Source of the DNA: Oehlia diaphana
Lineage: Eukaryota > Glomeromycota > Glomeromycetes > Glomerales > Glomeraceae
Reading direction: 5' to 3'
Assembly: GCA_003833135.1 (NCBI GenBank)
Contig: QZLH01000867.1
Coordinates: forward strand, 31,723-49,659
DNA: 17,937 nt
Made by a program: the position numbers and the translations under genes. Shown piece after piece: positions 1-9,071 of the stretch (position 1 is its first letter; each line of letters opens with the position of its first letter). A model generated the notes under the pieces. The model saw nothing but the letters and a program-made list of their open reading frames with translations. It had not been told where the DNA came from and searched no databases.

Positions 1-78
1 TGTTGAAGAAAGGGAAAGGGAATAAAGTTAATTTAAAAACGCGTAACTGCCTTTATTATTACTAATAAGATCGATGTT

Positions 79-102
79 AGTGCGTCATGTGTGTCACGCA
101 CT
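79..102. repeat. 7-bp inverted repeat (hairpin)
   Basis: AGTGCGT at 79-85 is exactly complementary to ACGCACT at 96-102, with a 10-nt TG-rich spacer. The arms are G+C-rich against a very A+T-rich background. A related one-spacer palindrome, TGCGTGACGCA, lies at 13418-13428. It could be a protein-binding dyad or the remnant of a repeat; nothing nearby decides. Confidence 0.6.
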
Positions 103-438
103 GCGGTTACACAATTTGTAAATAGTTATTTATGTGGGTAGTCTAAACATAACGCCCACGTGATTGCAGTGTTTTTTAAAGATTAGATTAGAGATATAAA
201 GGTATCATAAACAATAATTGGATTTAACCTATATGGATATTTTTTATCTGTAGCAAATTTACTATTGCGGAACAAGTACTAAATTCATTTTCAATAGATT
301 TTTAGTTTTACTTTTAAAGTTAGTATCTTTATTTTTAGAATTAGCTTCACAAGCAGAAGTTCCAGGAGATTATCTATCAACGTTTTAATTGAACCACATG
401 TAACCGTCTGCAAATTTAATTTAATTCGGGCCAAATTT

Positions 439-462
439 ATAATTCCAGCCATAATTCCGGCC
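439..462. repeat. tandem 12-mer, two copies
   Basis: ATAATTCCAGCC (439-450) is followed directly by ATAATTCCGGCC (451-462), one mismatch. The second copy runs into AATTCCGGCCAGAATT, which is nearly self-complementary. GGCC-containing words recur in the window (about 2091, 9691, 11856, 13357), probably from an old dispersed repeat. Confidence 0.6.
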
Positions 463-693
463 AGAATTAATGAAGTCACGTACAAGGCCGATTGGTGATT
501 ATTTCTTTATATCGTGCTACTATGCATAAACGAATTAATTCCATCCGAATTACCGCATATTTTGTCCCCAGCTTAAGATATTTGAATAAATTAAAAGTCA
601 AAAGAGATTCAAAATAGACGTTAGTTCCTGTGATATAAACCAGCAGCAGCAAATACATAATATTTCATTTATGCAAAAAACTAATTTAGTCTC

Positions 694-1029
694 ATGTTGA
701 AAATAAAAAATTTTTTTGAACAACTAAATAATCATTTTGCAAAAGAAATGTATGAATATTATTTACCTCATGTAAGGATGTATATATGTGGGAAGAATGG
801 CATACATGGATAAATTAAGTAATTAACATTTTACAGTATAGGCGAGATCCTTTTACAGATGAAAATAATCCTTATATACTAATGTGGCTGTTGAAAGTTA
901 TTATTAAACATGATTATTTAGTACACCATTTTAGTAATTAATTGCCAATTCTGCAAAAAATTATGCCACTATTTAAGAAAAGCCGATGAATTTACACGGA
1001 TAGGCTACGAGGAGAGGCCAAAGAATTAA
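694..1029 (+). pseudogene. small two-exon gene of unknown function, probably frameshifted
   Basis: I do not recognise the family. Exon 1 (694-771) opens with ATG and runs 26 codons, ending ...YEYYLPH. A 65-nt intron (772-836) follows, with donor GTAAGG, a TTAAC branch-like site and acceptor TTTTACAG, in phase 0. Exon 2 starts at 837 with YRRDPFTDENNPYILMW and stays open 34 codons to a TAA at 939-941. Just before that stop the DNA reads AGTAATTAATTGCC, a direct TAAT duplication. One frame over, the reading continues 31 codons to a TAA at 1027-1029 with a C-x2-C-x2-C cluster (CQFCKKLC). Losing one TAAT would put both parts in one frame of about 90 codons, so a 4-bp slippage insertion is the simplest reading. 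A-rich AATAAA-like sequence follows near 1038. Alternatives are an intact 60-residue protein ending at 941, or chance. The intron is the best support. Confidence 0.45.
772..836 (+). other. spliceosomal intron, 65 nt, phase 0
   Basis: GTAAGG donor and TTTTACAG acceptor, with AATTAAC about 10 nt upstream of the acceptor as a branch-site candidate. Length and borders fit short fungal introns. Both flanking exons remain open in the same phase. Confidence 0.5.
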
Positions 1030-1700
1030 TACGGAAAAAAAAATAAAAATTTATATTCTACAAAAAACTTTTGGTAACTAACAAATGATTAACTGACAAA
1101 TACTTTAATTCGTGTTCTAAATCAAAGTTTATATTTATTATTTTTTTATTAAAAAAAAAAAAAATGATATTTTGGAAATCTATGTTTTCAAAATGGTTGA
1201 AATTGATGTCGACTACATAAGTGGTGACAAAAAGACAAAAAAACTTTCAAAAAACACATAAGGAAAAGTATGTGTAATGTATGTGATATATGCAAAATCA
1301 TAGAATACTTTTTTATGCTAAAAATCTTATTACCAGTTACGTTCTCAAAAATATCACGTGATTGCTAATCATGTGCTATGATGTCGATCACCTAAGGTGA
1401 TGACAAAATTTATTGACCACCTAAATTTTGATTGTTCATAGTGCTTTCATTTATAATATAAGAATAAATATCTACATCTTTTTAACTTTTTAAATTTAAT
1501 AATTCTATTCCCTAAAAATTTTTCGTTCAAAATTTTGATCAGGCAATAAATATCATTTTTATTTGCGAGTTGGATTGTCCTAACAAAATTAATCCGCGGA
1601 CCGGTCTAAATTCATTATCATTAGTAAATAGTGTTGTATTAGTTGTATAAATTGATTTTTTTTTTCTTTTTTTTTGATTTTTTTAGGATTATCTTTTAGT
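1030..1700. other. non-genic A/T-rich stretch with a repeated dyad motif
   Basis: No coding signal. It contains poly-A and poly-T runs, the palindrome ATCACGTGAT at 1353-1362 and two copies of a GATGTCGA...GTGATGACAAA-like motif (separate entry). Confidence 0.5.
1205..1407 (+). repeat. two direct copies of a 27-28 bp dyad motif
   Basis: Copies at 1205-1231 and 1380-1407 share GATGTCGA, a central TAA and GGTG(AT)GACAAA. Each has partial internal dyad symmetry: ATCACC-TAA-GGTGAT in the second, ACTAC-ATAA-GTGGT in the first. The second copy follows the CACGTG palindrome at 1353-1362. They may be ends or sub-repeats of a decayed element, or binding sites. The similarity is visible; the function is unknown. 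Confidence 0.45.
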
Positions 1701-1706
1701 GTCAAA

Positions 1707-1878
1707 ATGGATAAAACGGTTCATGTTGAGGATAATTCGGTAAAATTTCAATTTTTTTTTTTTTTTTTTTTTTACAATTATACCAATTATATTTTAGATG
1801 GAATTGTATCTTATTTGTTGCAGTCGATTAATTGAAATTATGATTTACATCTTCAGCTTTATAACACAGAATCAGTAG
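1707..1878 (+). CDS. possible small two-exon gene, 37 codons
   Basis: ATG at 1707 sits in a good context (GTCAAAATGG) and opens MDKTVHVEDNS (1707-1739). A 58-nt intron candidate (1740-1797) has donor GTAAAA, a 22-nt T run and acceptor ATATTTTAG, in phase 0. Exon 2 (1798-1878) encodes 26 residues, MELYLICCSR... to ...ITQNQ and TAG, mostly hydrophobic. No clear branch site is seen, and exon 2 could equally be intronic or untranslated DNA. The acidic first exon resembles, from memory only, N-termini of expanded kinase-like genes in Rhizophagus, so this may be an orphaned first exon. I do not assign a function. Confidence 0.22.
1752..1773 (+). repeat. poly-T tract, 22 nt
   Basis: An uninterrupted run of 22 T. 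Inside the intron candidate at 1740-1797 it could serve as a polypyrimidine tract, but such runs are common throughout this window. Confidence 0.85.
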
Positions 1879-1879
1879 A

Positions 1880-2120
1880 CACCGTTGTTCTTTTGTTTTT
1901 CTTGCTGCTAATAATAATTACTAACAATCAAATTATTATTTTTTTTGTTTATTTTTTATTAACTATTTAAGTTTCTTTCATTTCGGATTGGAACGTCGTA
2001 GATAATTCGATAAGTTGTTCACTTGTTCTATACATTATATAATTATATTGATTACTAATTCTTAATTATTTAATAAGTATTATTTGGTTCCGGCCAACTA
2101 AATTGGGTTAGATCAAAGTC
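1880..2120. other. A/T-rich spacer with inverted repeat
   Basis: No gene. A perfect 10-bp inverted repeat, AATAATAATT (1910-1919) and AATTATTATT (1931-1940), flanks TACTAAC at 1919-1925, which happens to match the yeast branch-site consensus. No supported intron uses it. A GGTTCCGGCCAAC word lies near 2086. Confidence 0.4.
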
Positions 2121-2291
2121 ATGGAAAGCGCCACCCCAGTTAGTACCGTATTGAAATATTTTACAATTGGCATTGTTTTAATTAATAGCATAAATTCCGC
2201 TTTTTCATTTATAGCAATAAATAATTTAGTGGCCGAGGAATTCCTATTAGCGGAAAAAGTTTCCAAAATCCCGAGCCTAAAATACATGTAG
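2121..2291 (+). CDS. small hypothetical membrane-type protein, 56 aa
   Basis: I do not recognise this protein. The frame opens at ATG 2121 (purine at -3, G at +4) and closes at TAG 2289-2291, 56 codons in a patch less A+T-rich than its surroundings. Residues 1-12 are polar (MESATPVSTVLK). Residues about 13-34 form one hydrophobic stretch (YFTIGIVLINSINSAFSFIA) long enough to span a membrane. The last 20 residues alternate acidic, basic and hydrophobic positions (AEEFLLAEKVSKI). This would fit a single-pass membrane microprotein. There is no intron, homology or neighbour to confirm it, and one open frame of this length can arise by chance. Confidence 0.35.
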   Translation: MESATPVSTVLKYFTIGIVLINSINSAFSFIAINNLVAEEFLLAEKVSKIPSLKYM

Positions 2292-3087
2292 TTAAATATA
2301 CGAATATGTATAACAAGCCAATTAAGTTAATTTATAAGAATTTTTTAGAAAATATTTTTATCGAATGAAGATTATCTATATTATTTAAACGTATTATTGT
2401 TCTAAAAATCAATTCCTAATGGTTGAATTAAATTCATCAATTTCATGCATTCATTTAATTAATATTGATTATTCAGATGCAATTGGTTATAATAAAACTA
2501 AACCCGATTATAAATCTGAACCTTAAAATCAACTCTTATCTCTATCTAATATTATCGTCTATCTTATCTATGATCTAATTGATAATTATAGTATTTATGC
2601 AGTTTTATTTAATTTAATTACTTTAATAATGCACTCATTTATACCTTTAAATAGTATAATTGCAAAATTATTTCATTGTAGATAAATAAAAATAATTCTC
2701 ATGCGCTAATTACTAATAAAATATTACTTAATAAATAAACAAACAGTTTTGAATTGTTTCCCCAAAATCCACATTTACCCTATTACAACAGTAATCACGT
2801 ATCAGATGATCATGAATTAATTATGCTTAGTTAACTGATTATAGTGATTATAAATTTTAAATGCAAGTCTTACTGCAATAAAGCAGCCCTGAAGGTACAG
2901 ATATTGTAGGGAAACTTATAATTCTCGCCAAATTTATATTACCAACCAGAGATCGATATTGGGACTGATCAGCATAATTATTTTGTTGTCAAAGTTATTA
3001 TAAAATTTAATAATATGAGCAAAAGATTTCGCATTTTATGGCGATAAAGTAGTGAGATTTAATAATTTTTTTTTTACAAATTAGGCT
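2292..3087. other. non-genic A/T-rich stretch; TATC cluster
   Basis: No gene seen. The notable feature is a cluster of five TATC words and one GATA between 2537 and 2584 (separate entry). The sequence around 2927-2956 resembles that at 425-450 (CGCCAAATTTATA-like), perhaps an old repeat. Confidence 0.4.
2537..2584. promoter_or_regulatory. cluster of TATC/GATA words
   Basis: TATC occurs at 2537, 2543, 2553, 2560 and 2565, and GATA at 2581, six GATA cores in 48 bp. Fungal GATA factors (the AreA/Gln3 and WC/SRE families) bind clustered GATA sites. No gene start lies close downstream, and TATC words are frequent in A/T-rich DNA, so this could equally be a simple-repeat patch. Confidence 0.2.
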
Positions 3088-3270
3088 CTCTAAAAAAAGT
3101 CAATCCGTTTTTTTTATTCCATCTTTTTTCCGTAAAAGACTCATATTTCCGGAATTAATAACTTTATATCCCGGAATTTATCGAATTATTTGCATTTTCC
3201 GTGAATGGATCCGTGAAAGGCTCACTTTCACGGAGTTTTTACAAAAATAACGAATAAATTTTTTATAGGG
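3088..3270. mobile_element. MITE-like dispersed repeat, copy 1
   Basis: This 183-bp segment matches 11934-12118 along its whole length in the same orientation, with scattered substitutions. It begins CTCTAAAAAAAGTCAATCC and ends TTTTTTATAGGG. The end read on the other strand, CCCTATAAAAAA, mirrors the start of copy 2 (CCTGTAAAAAA), so the ends are short imperfect terminal inverted repeats. It encodes nothing. Inside, two related motifs of the form CCGT-AAAG-CTCA-CGGA occur near 3133 and 3211; the second is a perfect hairpin here. A solo piece of the same end, ATTTTTTTTATAGGGCT, lies at 3490-3506. Size, ends and copy number suggest a non-autonomous DNA transposon. Confidence 0.65.
3211..3233. 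repeat. perfect 9-bp hairpin inside the MITE
   Basis: CCGTGAAAG (3211-3219) and CTTTCACGG (3225-3233) pair perfectly around GCTCA. The sister copy near 12060-12082 has lost much of the pairing without compensating changes, which suggests the structure is not under selection there. Confidence 0.7.
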
Positions 3271-3551
3271 TATGTACGTGATTTTTAAAGGGGAGAACCT
3301 TAACCTGTTCCGGTTTACGATTCTTATCCTGTTCCTCTCACGTAACAGTTGAACGCTAGCATCACTGACTTATCTTTTCGCTCTCTCAACTCATTTCTTT
3401 CCTATATAAATTTTTTATAAAATGATCACATGCCTGAGTTTCTTTGGAATAAAAACTAGAAAAATGATCATTTATCGGGGATTTTCCAGATTTTTTTTAT
3501 AGGGCTTTCTGGTCTTTTATTTTAAAGAGCTGGTCTTTTTTTTCTTGAAAT

Positions 3552-3785
3552 AACTTTAAAATACCTCTTTTTCTCTTTTGAAGAATACTTTGACGTTTTA
3601 GTTTAGGATTTCTTATTTAAGAACGCGGTAAGGTTTTGATATGTTTTCGCCTGCTTCTTTTTTTCTCATTTCATTTTTTCTACTATTATTTTATATATAT
3701 ATACATATATATATATAGTTATATACTTCATCCTTTTTCTTTAAAATACGTTAATATACCTTCCTCTCTTTCTTGAGGACGTTTG
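3552..3785 (+). repeat. degenerate duplicated ~45-bp block
   Basis: CTTTAAAATAC at 3552 and again at 3740 are each followed by a CT-rich stretch and then a GACGTTT word (ends near 3596 and 3785). The order of blocks is the same in both. It looks like a local duplication that has drifted. Confidence 0.45.
3692..3717. repeat. TA microsatellite
   Basis: An alternating TA run of about 26 nt with one C interruption. Confidence 0.9.
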
Positions 3786-4839
3786 AATATATTATTTAGG
3801 TATTCTTTTTAAAAAACTCAATTTCCCTGGTTGTTAGATCTTTTTTGATTAGCAACCGAAGTATTAATTTTTGAATTTTCTCTTTAAATATTTCTTTATT
3901 GCATAATATCAGTACTATCAATATATAAACGTTACGGGCAAATTTATTATGATTTTTTTATAATTTTGTAATATGAGCTGCATTTATAGGTAAATCATAA
4001 ATAATAAAATATAATTATTGATTTATTTTTAATGTAGATGTACATATACCAATTATGTATTTTTTGACAAATTTTCATAAATTTTCTTAAAATATAAAAG
4101 ATACTTTCTATAAGCTAAAAAAAAATCAATTCTTCGAATTTATAATTATTTTATGCACAATAGATTCGAACTCTTAGTAATTTTATTATGTAACTTATTC
4201 CTAAAATCAATTAGAAAAATGGTGCCGATCTTGTCCGGATTGTCAATTAATTCCTTTAGGAGCATTTTTGTTTGAGGAGTTTATTTTTTGTTTTGAAACA
4301 CTTCAGTAAGATATAAATTATTTGTGGAATTAATTGTTTTTTTTTTTATTATCAAATATTAATCTTTTTCAGCATTTCTTTTTATTTGAAAAAAAATTGA
4401 CAAAAAAATTTGTTTTTATAACGGTAGGATTTTAGATTTTTTTTTTTCTTTTGTTTTAAATGGTTTATATTGAAATATTTAATAATAAACTGTAAAAAGA
4501 GATAAAAAATTCGTCCTTTTTTACCTGGAAATCATAAATTTTATTAAATATATTAAAAATTTACTTTGAAGTACAATTTTAAATATTTTATATCATGTTA
4601 TAATTGTTATATGCAAAGAGTATTTTTTTTTTTAATAATATAAAAACGCGATATTACTTTTTTAAGATAAATGTTGCACAAATCTGTGGGCAAACTGTGT
4701 ACCAATCATTTTAAGAAAGGGGATACGGGCTATACCGGTTAAGGATCTACGGAAAAACCATAAATCACATGATTTACTAAGTTTTATAGCGAAGAAAATG
4801 ATGCACAACAATGATATGCAACAGCTTGTGATTTAGCGC

Positions 4840-6900
4840 TTATCATACATACATACATTATGTTATCCCCACAAAAAATTTTTTTAGGAAAAAATTATCA
4901 TTTTCGAGTTTTATTCCAAAAAAAAAAAAAAAAAAAAAATTTTTTTTGAGTTAATTTTTTAATTAAATTAATTTCGTTTGAATACAATATAATTCTACAT
5001 TTTATATTTAATACTATATGCTCATTTTTATAATCAACTTAATTTATTATATTTTATTGTATTCATAAAATTAAAATATATACAGTACGTACATACATAA
5101 CAATCGTATAAAAAAAGAGAGAACAAAGAAAATTATTACTTAAGGCGAATTAAAATAGTTTCATTCTATACCTTTGCTGCAATTTCCTAAATAGTAAATG
5201 AATATATACTAAAAATTTAAAAGTTCGACCGAAAATCTATGGCTTCGCCCGATAAATCCCATATAATTAGCATATAATCGGAAGTAATCGGCTAAAAGTC
5301 TAAAGAAACTTGATCAGTAAATGATCGACAGTATATCACGCCCAAATTTAATAATCATTACAAATAGTATTTAAAACGGAATAAATTCTTTTGACGCGGT
5401 TTAAATGCCCTATCGAATTAATTATTCAAAGAACTTTTAAGTACGCGAGCAAATTCTTGAGTATTATCCGACTTTTTTAAATTTTTTTTTTTTTTTTGTG
5501 AAACAAAAACAAATTCATGTTTTTTACACTAGTATAATTAATAATTAAAAGTACTGTTATGGAGATCATTAAAAATTTTATTTTGATTAACTTGTTTATC
5601 ACCATTTTCAGGTTACTGAACAATTACTAATAATAATTATAAATCAAAATTTTTTACGACTTTTTTCGATTACATATTCATGATAATACATGAAATTACA
5701 CATATTTTTATTGCTTAATGGATGAAGGTAATATCATAGAAATTTTGATAAATTTTATTAACTGAATTTAATTAAATTGAAATGTATTTGAATTTACCGA
5801 AGTTTTACTTCCCATACACATACATAAAAAAAAAAAGAAAATGAAATTGACATAAAAAAAATAAAAAAAATTTAATAACAAGGGAGGAGGAAGGAATAAT
5901 TTACATTGTTTCTTTCGTATCTTTTCTAATCAAGTGAGAAAATAAAAAAAAAAAAGGGAGGTTGATCTTCAAAGTCTCTCAGTAATTAATCATATTTCAT
6001 AATTGTTAGAGATAAAATATAAATAAAGTTATTATTTTTTTACATATCATAATACCCAAGTATTTTTGTTACTTTTCATAAATACCCTATTAAACTTAAA
6101 AAATTCGTGTGAAGAAAAGGTTCAAGAATTAACGTTCACATGGCCTTTGATAGAGATTATCAAATCCGATTAAAACGAAACGAGACATGTTAATATGCCG
6201 AGAAAAAAAAAACGATAGAATGTTACGAAAAATTATTCGAATTCATTATGAAATTTTAAAACATCAACTACGTTTGTTGAATGTTTTTACAATTATCATC
6301 AACCGGTTCGTTGATTTTTATACGAGGTGATGGAATTGTCCATGCAGCTTTCTTGCTAATGGAGCTTAACATGTATTTATATTTTGTTTTTTCCATGAAA
6401 ATGTACGTTTATGCTATTTATAAAAAATCAATTGTAATTTGTTTATGCAATCTTATTTAACAACTATGCTTAATTTTCATGTACAAATCGGAGTTTATGG
6501 ATAAAAACTAATTTTGTAATAGCCCTATAACGGTATTGTCCGCTTTCCCCGAGTCTAATGCATAAAAGTTTATCTTGTTTTTTTTAAAAAAAAAACGCCT
6601 GTCCACCTAAATAGCAGATTCTGCAGGCAAAGAACGGAGCTTCTACGGAATTCTAGAAGATTACGCGGAATTTATAAACAATAGCTAGAAAATCTTATTT
6701 TTTTACCAAATGCATATTATTTTATCACCCATATCGGGGATTTCATACGTGGAATATAATCACACATGACACACAATGCGTTTAATTAAAGAAAGTTTTA
6801 AACTTGCACGAATTATAATTTTAGTTTAGGAAAATAAAAAATCCCTGCAACTACGTCCACCCCCTTTTTTGTGTAATAATTTATTCGGGAATAAAACTTT
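4840..6900. other. A/T-rich gene desert
   Basis: No supported gene. It holds CATA repeats near 4845-4858, an A22/T8 junction at 4918-4947, purine-rich patches at 5880-5898 and 5945-5962, and a T8/A10 junction near 6579-6596. Small open stretches near 5225-5320 (minus) and 6040-6170 (plus) have no start, homology or splice support. Confidence 0.4.
4918..4947. repeat. A22-T8 homopolymer junction
   Basis: 22 A followed by 8 T. Similar junctions occur near 6579-6596, 12897-12921 and 15822-15847. They fold back on themselves and are prone to slippage and to sequencing-length errors. Confidence 0.85.
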
Positions 6901-6932
6901 AATAACTTTAAATAAATATAGTTATATCGGGT

Positions 6933-6974
6933 GACTGCGAAGTGCAGTCCTGATTTCGTGTATATACATCAGGA
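6933..6974. repeat. two adjacent hairpins
   Basis: GACTGC (6933-6938) pairs with GCAGTC (6944-6949) around GAAGT. Overlapping its 3' end, TCCTGAT (6948-6954) pairs with ATCAGGA (6968-6974) around a loop containing GTATATAC. The arms share two bases, so the hairpins are mutually adjusting. No gene is close. Confidence 0.55.
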
Positions 6975-6979
6975 ACTTG

Positions 6980-7830
6980 TTGTTTTGATCATTTTTGGTA
7001 AATAACCCCCTTCATATTATTCCTATTGTTATAAAGCGTCCATTTAAATATTACATTAAATTCGCGTATTGGATTTTAATTTTGCTTATTAATAACGCCG
7101 ATTTTTTTTGGTAACATTGTACATATAAGCGGATTTGGTTACTTTGCGTTAAATGCTAAATCTGAAAGATTTTCATAATTTCTGTTGCCCAAAATCGAGT
7201 TTGTAGTACAAAAAATCACCTGATATACTATCACTTGACTGAATAATAAGTTCTTACTCTTACGAACTTAAATTATTATTCAACATAAAGTAGACTAAAA
7301 AAACCCATTTCTCATCTGCATAGTAATTTTAGTGTGTATTATTTATTAGAAAATAAGTATACTTTAATAAAACAAAATGTAAAATAGAAAATTTATATAG
7401 TCACAATAAATATGAATATTTTTAAACCTCGTTTAAAAAATTTATGATAATTTTTATAAAATTGTCTATTTTTATATTTTTCAAGTCATATAACTAATTC
7501 ACATTTATTTTATTGTACACACTACACATCATAGGAGAGCTTTACGCTCAAACTGATTATAAAAACATATATATTTTAAGAAACATTCTAGAAATTATTG
7601 TGCAAAATGAGATACCATAACAGATATTATCAATATTATCAGAATCATATTTATTATATTTATTATTAAAAAAAGTATGTATCAAATTATTGTATAGTAA
7701 AATCAAATAAAAATTTTTTTAATGTTCGTTACTGCGCCTTATGTAATTGCTTTGTATAACACATTGATTATAAGGTAATCAATATGAATTAGTTCAATAT
7801 TATATCAACTCTCGGTTAAAGAATTCTTTT
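6980..7830. other. A/T-rich gene desert with short repeats
   Basis: No gene. It contains one copy of a direct repeat (7081-7104) and a bulged inverted repeat (7240-7282), listed separately. Confidence 0.45.
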
Positions 7831-7854
7831 TTTGCTTATTAATAACGCCAATTT
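7081..7854 (+). repeat. 24-bp direct repeat pair, 750 bp apart
   Basis: TTTGCTTATTAATAACGCC, then one G/A difference and ATTT, occurs at 7081-7104 and 7831-7854. Weak similarity continues for about 25 bp downstream (ATTGTA at equivalent positions). It may mark copies of one dispersed repeat or the borders of an inserted unit. I see no gene in the enclosed 726 bp. Confidence 0.55.
7240..7282. repeat. bulged inverted repeat
   Basis: TGAATAATAAGTTC (7240-7253) pairs with the 19-nt arm at 7264-7282 around the loop TTACTCTTAC; the right arm carries 5 extra nucleotides that would bulge out. The arms are longer than the usual chance matches in this DNA. Confidence 0.5.
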
Positions 7855-8128
7855 ACTTTAATGAAATTGTAGTGACGCAAAATATTTTTATTTGTTTATT
7901 ATTTCCCAGTATCAAATGACTATCACTATAGAGAGTATCTAATCTAATCCCAATGCAGAGGGCGATGAATACTTTAAATATTTTATTTATGTATATTTAA
8001 TAATCACAAATCGTGTTTGTTGTTGATTCGATCTTATGTTAAAATTACACTTATATTAGAGATAATATTGTTTATATATTTATTTAGCAGTTTATATTTT
8101 TCGCTAGATACAGTATATTCAATATTCT

Positions 8129-8154
8129 TTTCGATCGATACGGTCGATCCGAAA
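8129..8154. repeat. hairpin followed by a T run
   Basis: TTTCGATCGA (8129-8138) pairs with TCGATCCGAAA (8144-8154), one bulged base, around TACGG, and a run of T follows. In bacteria this shape would suggest a terminator; in this eukaryotic context no transcript is evident. Confidence 0.45.
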
Positions 8155-8291
8155 TTTTTTTTCAAAATTATATAATAAATATATTAATTTATGAATAATA
8201 ATGATGTGATTTTTTAAGTAAATTCATTTAAATTGACATAATTATGCTGAAAACAAATATTTTTAATAAATGTAATGCAATATTCGAAATA

Positions 8292-8320
8292 CTTATGTCA
8301 CCTGGTTAACGTGACATAAG
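8292..8320. repeat. perfect 10-bp inverted repeat
   Basis: CTTATGTCAC (8292-8301) and GTGACATAAG (8311-8320) are exactly complementary, separated by CTGGTTAAC, which contains the palindrome GTTAAC. The 29-bp dyad has no poly-A/T arms and looks like a dimer binding site or a small cruciform. No adjacent gene explains it. Confidence 0.65.
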
Positions 8321-9071
8321 GTCATTCATTATATTAGTTTATACTGACCCGAATTATTCAAAAATTATTTGCGATAACTTTTATTAAAGGATTTTTAAAG
8401 AACGCGATTATTCCTCCTTTATGTCTTTATGTTCCGAGTATCGATCACGTGATATTTGACTTTGGCCTGACTTACAAAACATTTGGTAACTAATAATTTT
8501 AAATTTATCTAAAAATTGATTATTTGTACTTATTAAAAAGTGTACTATAAAAATTATTCATATTTTAGTTAGCAAAAATGTTAAAATATCACAATTTGAG
8601 CTTGAAGTTCCGTATAATAAATACAATTATTGATAATCGGTAAATTAATTAAACAATTTTCACTTAGTATTTTAAAACTCCTATTAATGTACTGACAATT
8701 ATAATATAAGTGGATACAGAGTTCATTGAATAATTTGTTTACGTGTATTTATATTCACTATGCCCAATTTATTTCACGCAGTAAGACTCTGAAAAAATCG
8801 ATAATGTATAATGATAGGGTAGGGTCATGTCGTCGCTAATTTATCTGCTAGTACAGGCTATTAACACTATTTAAAAAAGACGTAACCCGAATTAAAGTCA
8901 TGTGAAATGAAACAATTAATTACGAGTGTGTAAAATTATTGGGTGAAATCACTAATCACATTTGTACAGTAGCCACTGAAAACCATCATAAGCGCCATTA
9001 TGAAATGTCAAAGAAACGCCATGTTTACATTGGGTATCATTTTTGTTGTTATATCCTTAATAACATATTAA

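Larger units (their letters stand above)
1..690. other. non-genic stretch with short repeats
   Basis: I see no convincing gene here. It holds a hairpin at 79-102, a CACGTGATT word at 157-165 and a tandem 12-mer at 439-462. Between 420 and 660 the base composition is less A+T-rich and several frames on both strands stay open for 45-64 codons, including two overlapping minus-strand ORFs at 291-485 and 476-658. Because plus and minus frames are open over the same bases, none stands out as the coding one. Confidence 0.5.
3271..4660. other. pyrimidine-rich gene desert
   Basis: No supported gene. From about 3360 to 3900 the plus strand is strongly T/C-rich. It contains CTGGTCTTTT twice (near 3508 and 3531), a degenerate duplicated block (3552-3596 and 3740-3785), a TA microsatellite (3692-3717) and many T runs. 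A short open stretch near 4210-4314 with a W-C-x2-C-x2-C pattern is too short to call. Confidence 0.45.
7860..8999. other. A/T-rich gene desert with palindromes
   Basis: No supported gene. Palindromic sites at 8129-8154 and 8292-8320 are listed separately, and a CACGTGAT word lies at 8446-8453. Confidence 0.45.

Noticed and set aside
291..658. Two overlapping minus-strand ORFs (64 and 60 codons)
   Set aside because: Leucine/isoleucine-rich and in different frames; the plus strand is open over the same bases. No homology or splice support.
4160..4172. TTCGAACTC word as a tRNA T-arm
   Set aside because: No acceptor, D or anticodon stems can be built around it.
4210..4314. W-C-x2-C-x2-C peptide (EKWCRSCPDCQ)
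   Set aside because: About 34 codons between stops, no start or flanking exons; too short to call a zinc-binding relic.
4666..4836. Open plus-strand stretch (LRKGIRAIPVKDLRKNHKSH-like)
   Set aside because: No start codon, no homology and only about 56 codons; an interesting composition but within chance expectation. It also spans a TAAATCACATGATTTA near-palindrome typical of repeats.
8129..8165. Hairpin plus T run as a bacterial-type terminator
   Set aside because: The window is eukaryotic and no transcript ends here; kept only as a hairpin.
9000..9071. 23-codon ORF, MKCQRNAMFTLGIIFVVISL-like
   Set aside because: Looks like a signal anchor, but too short, with no downstream exon or conserved context.
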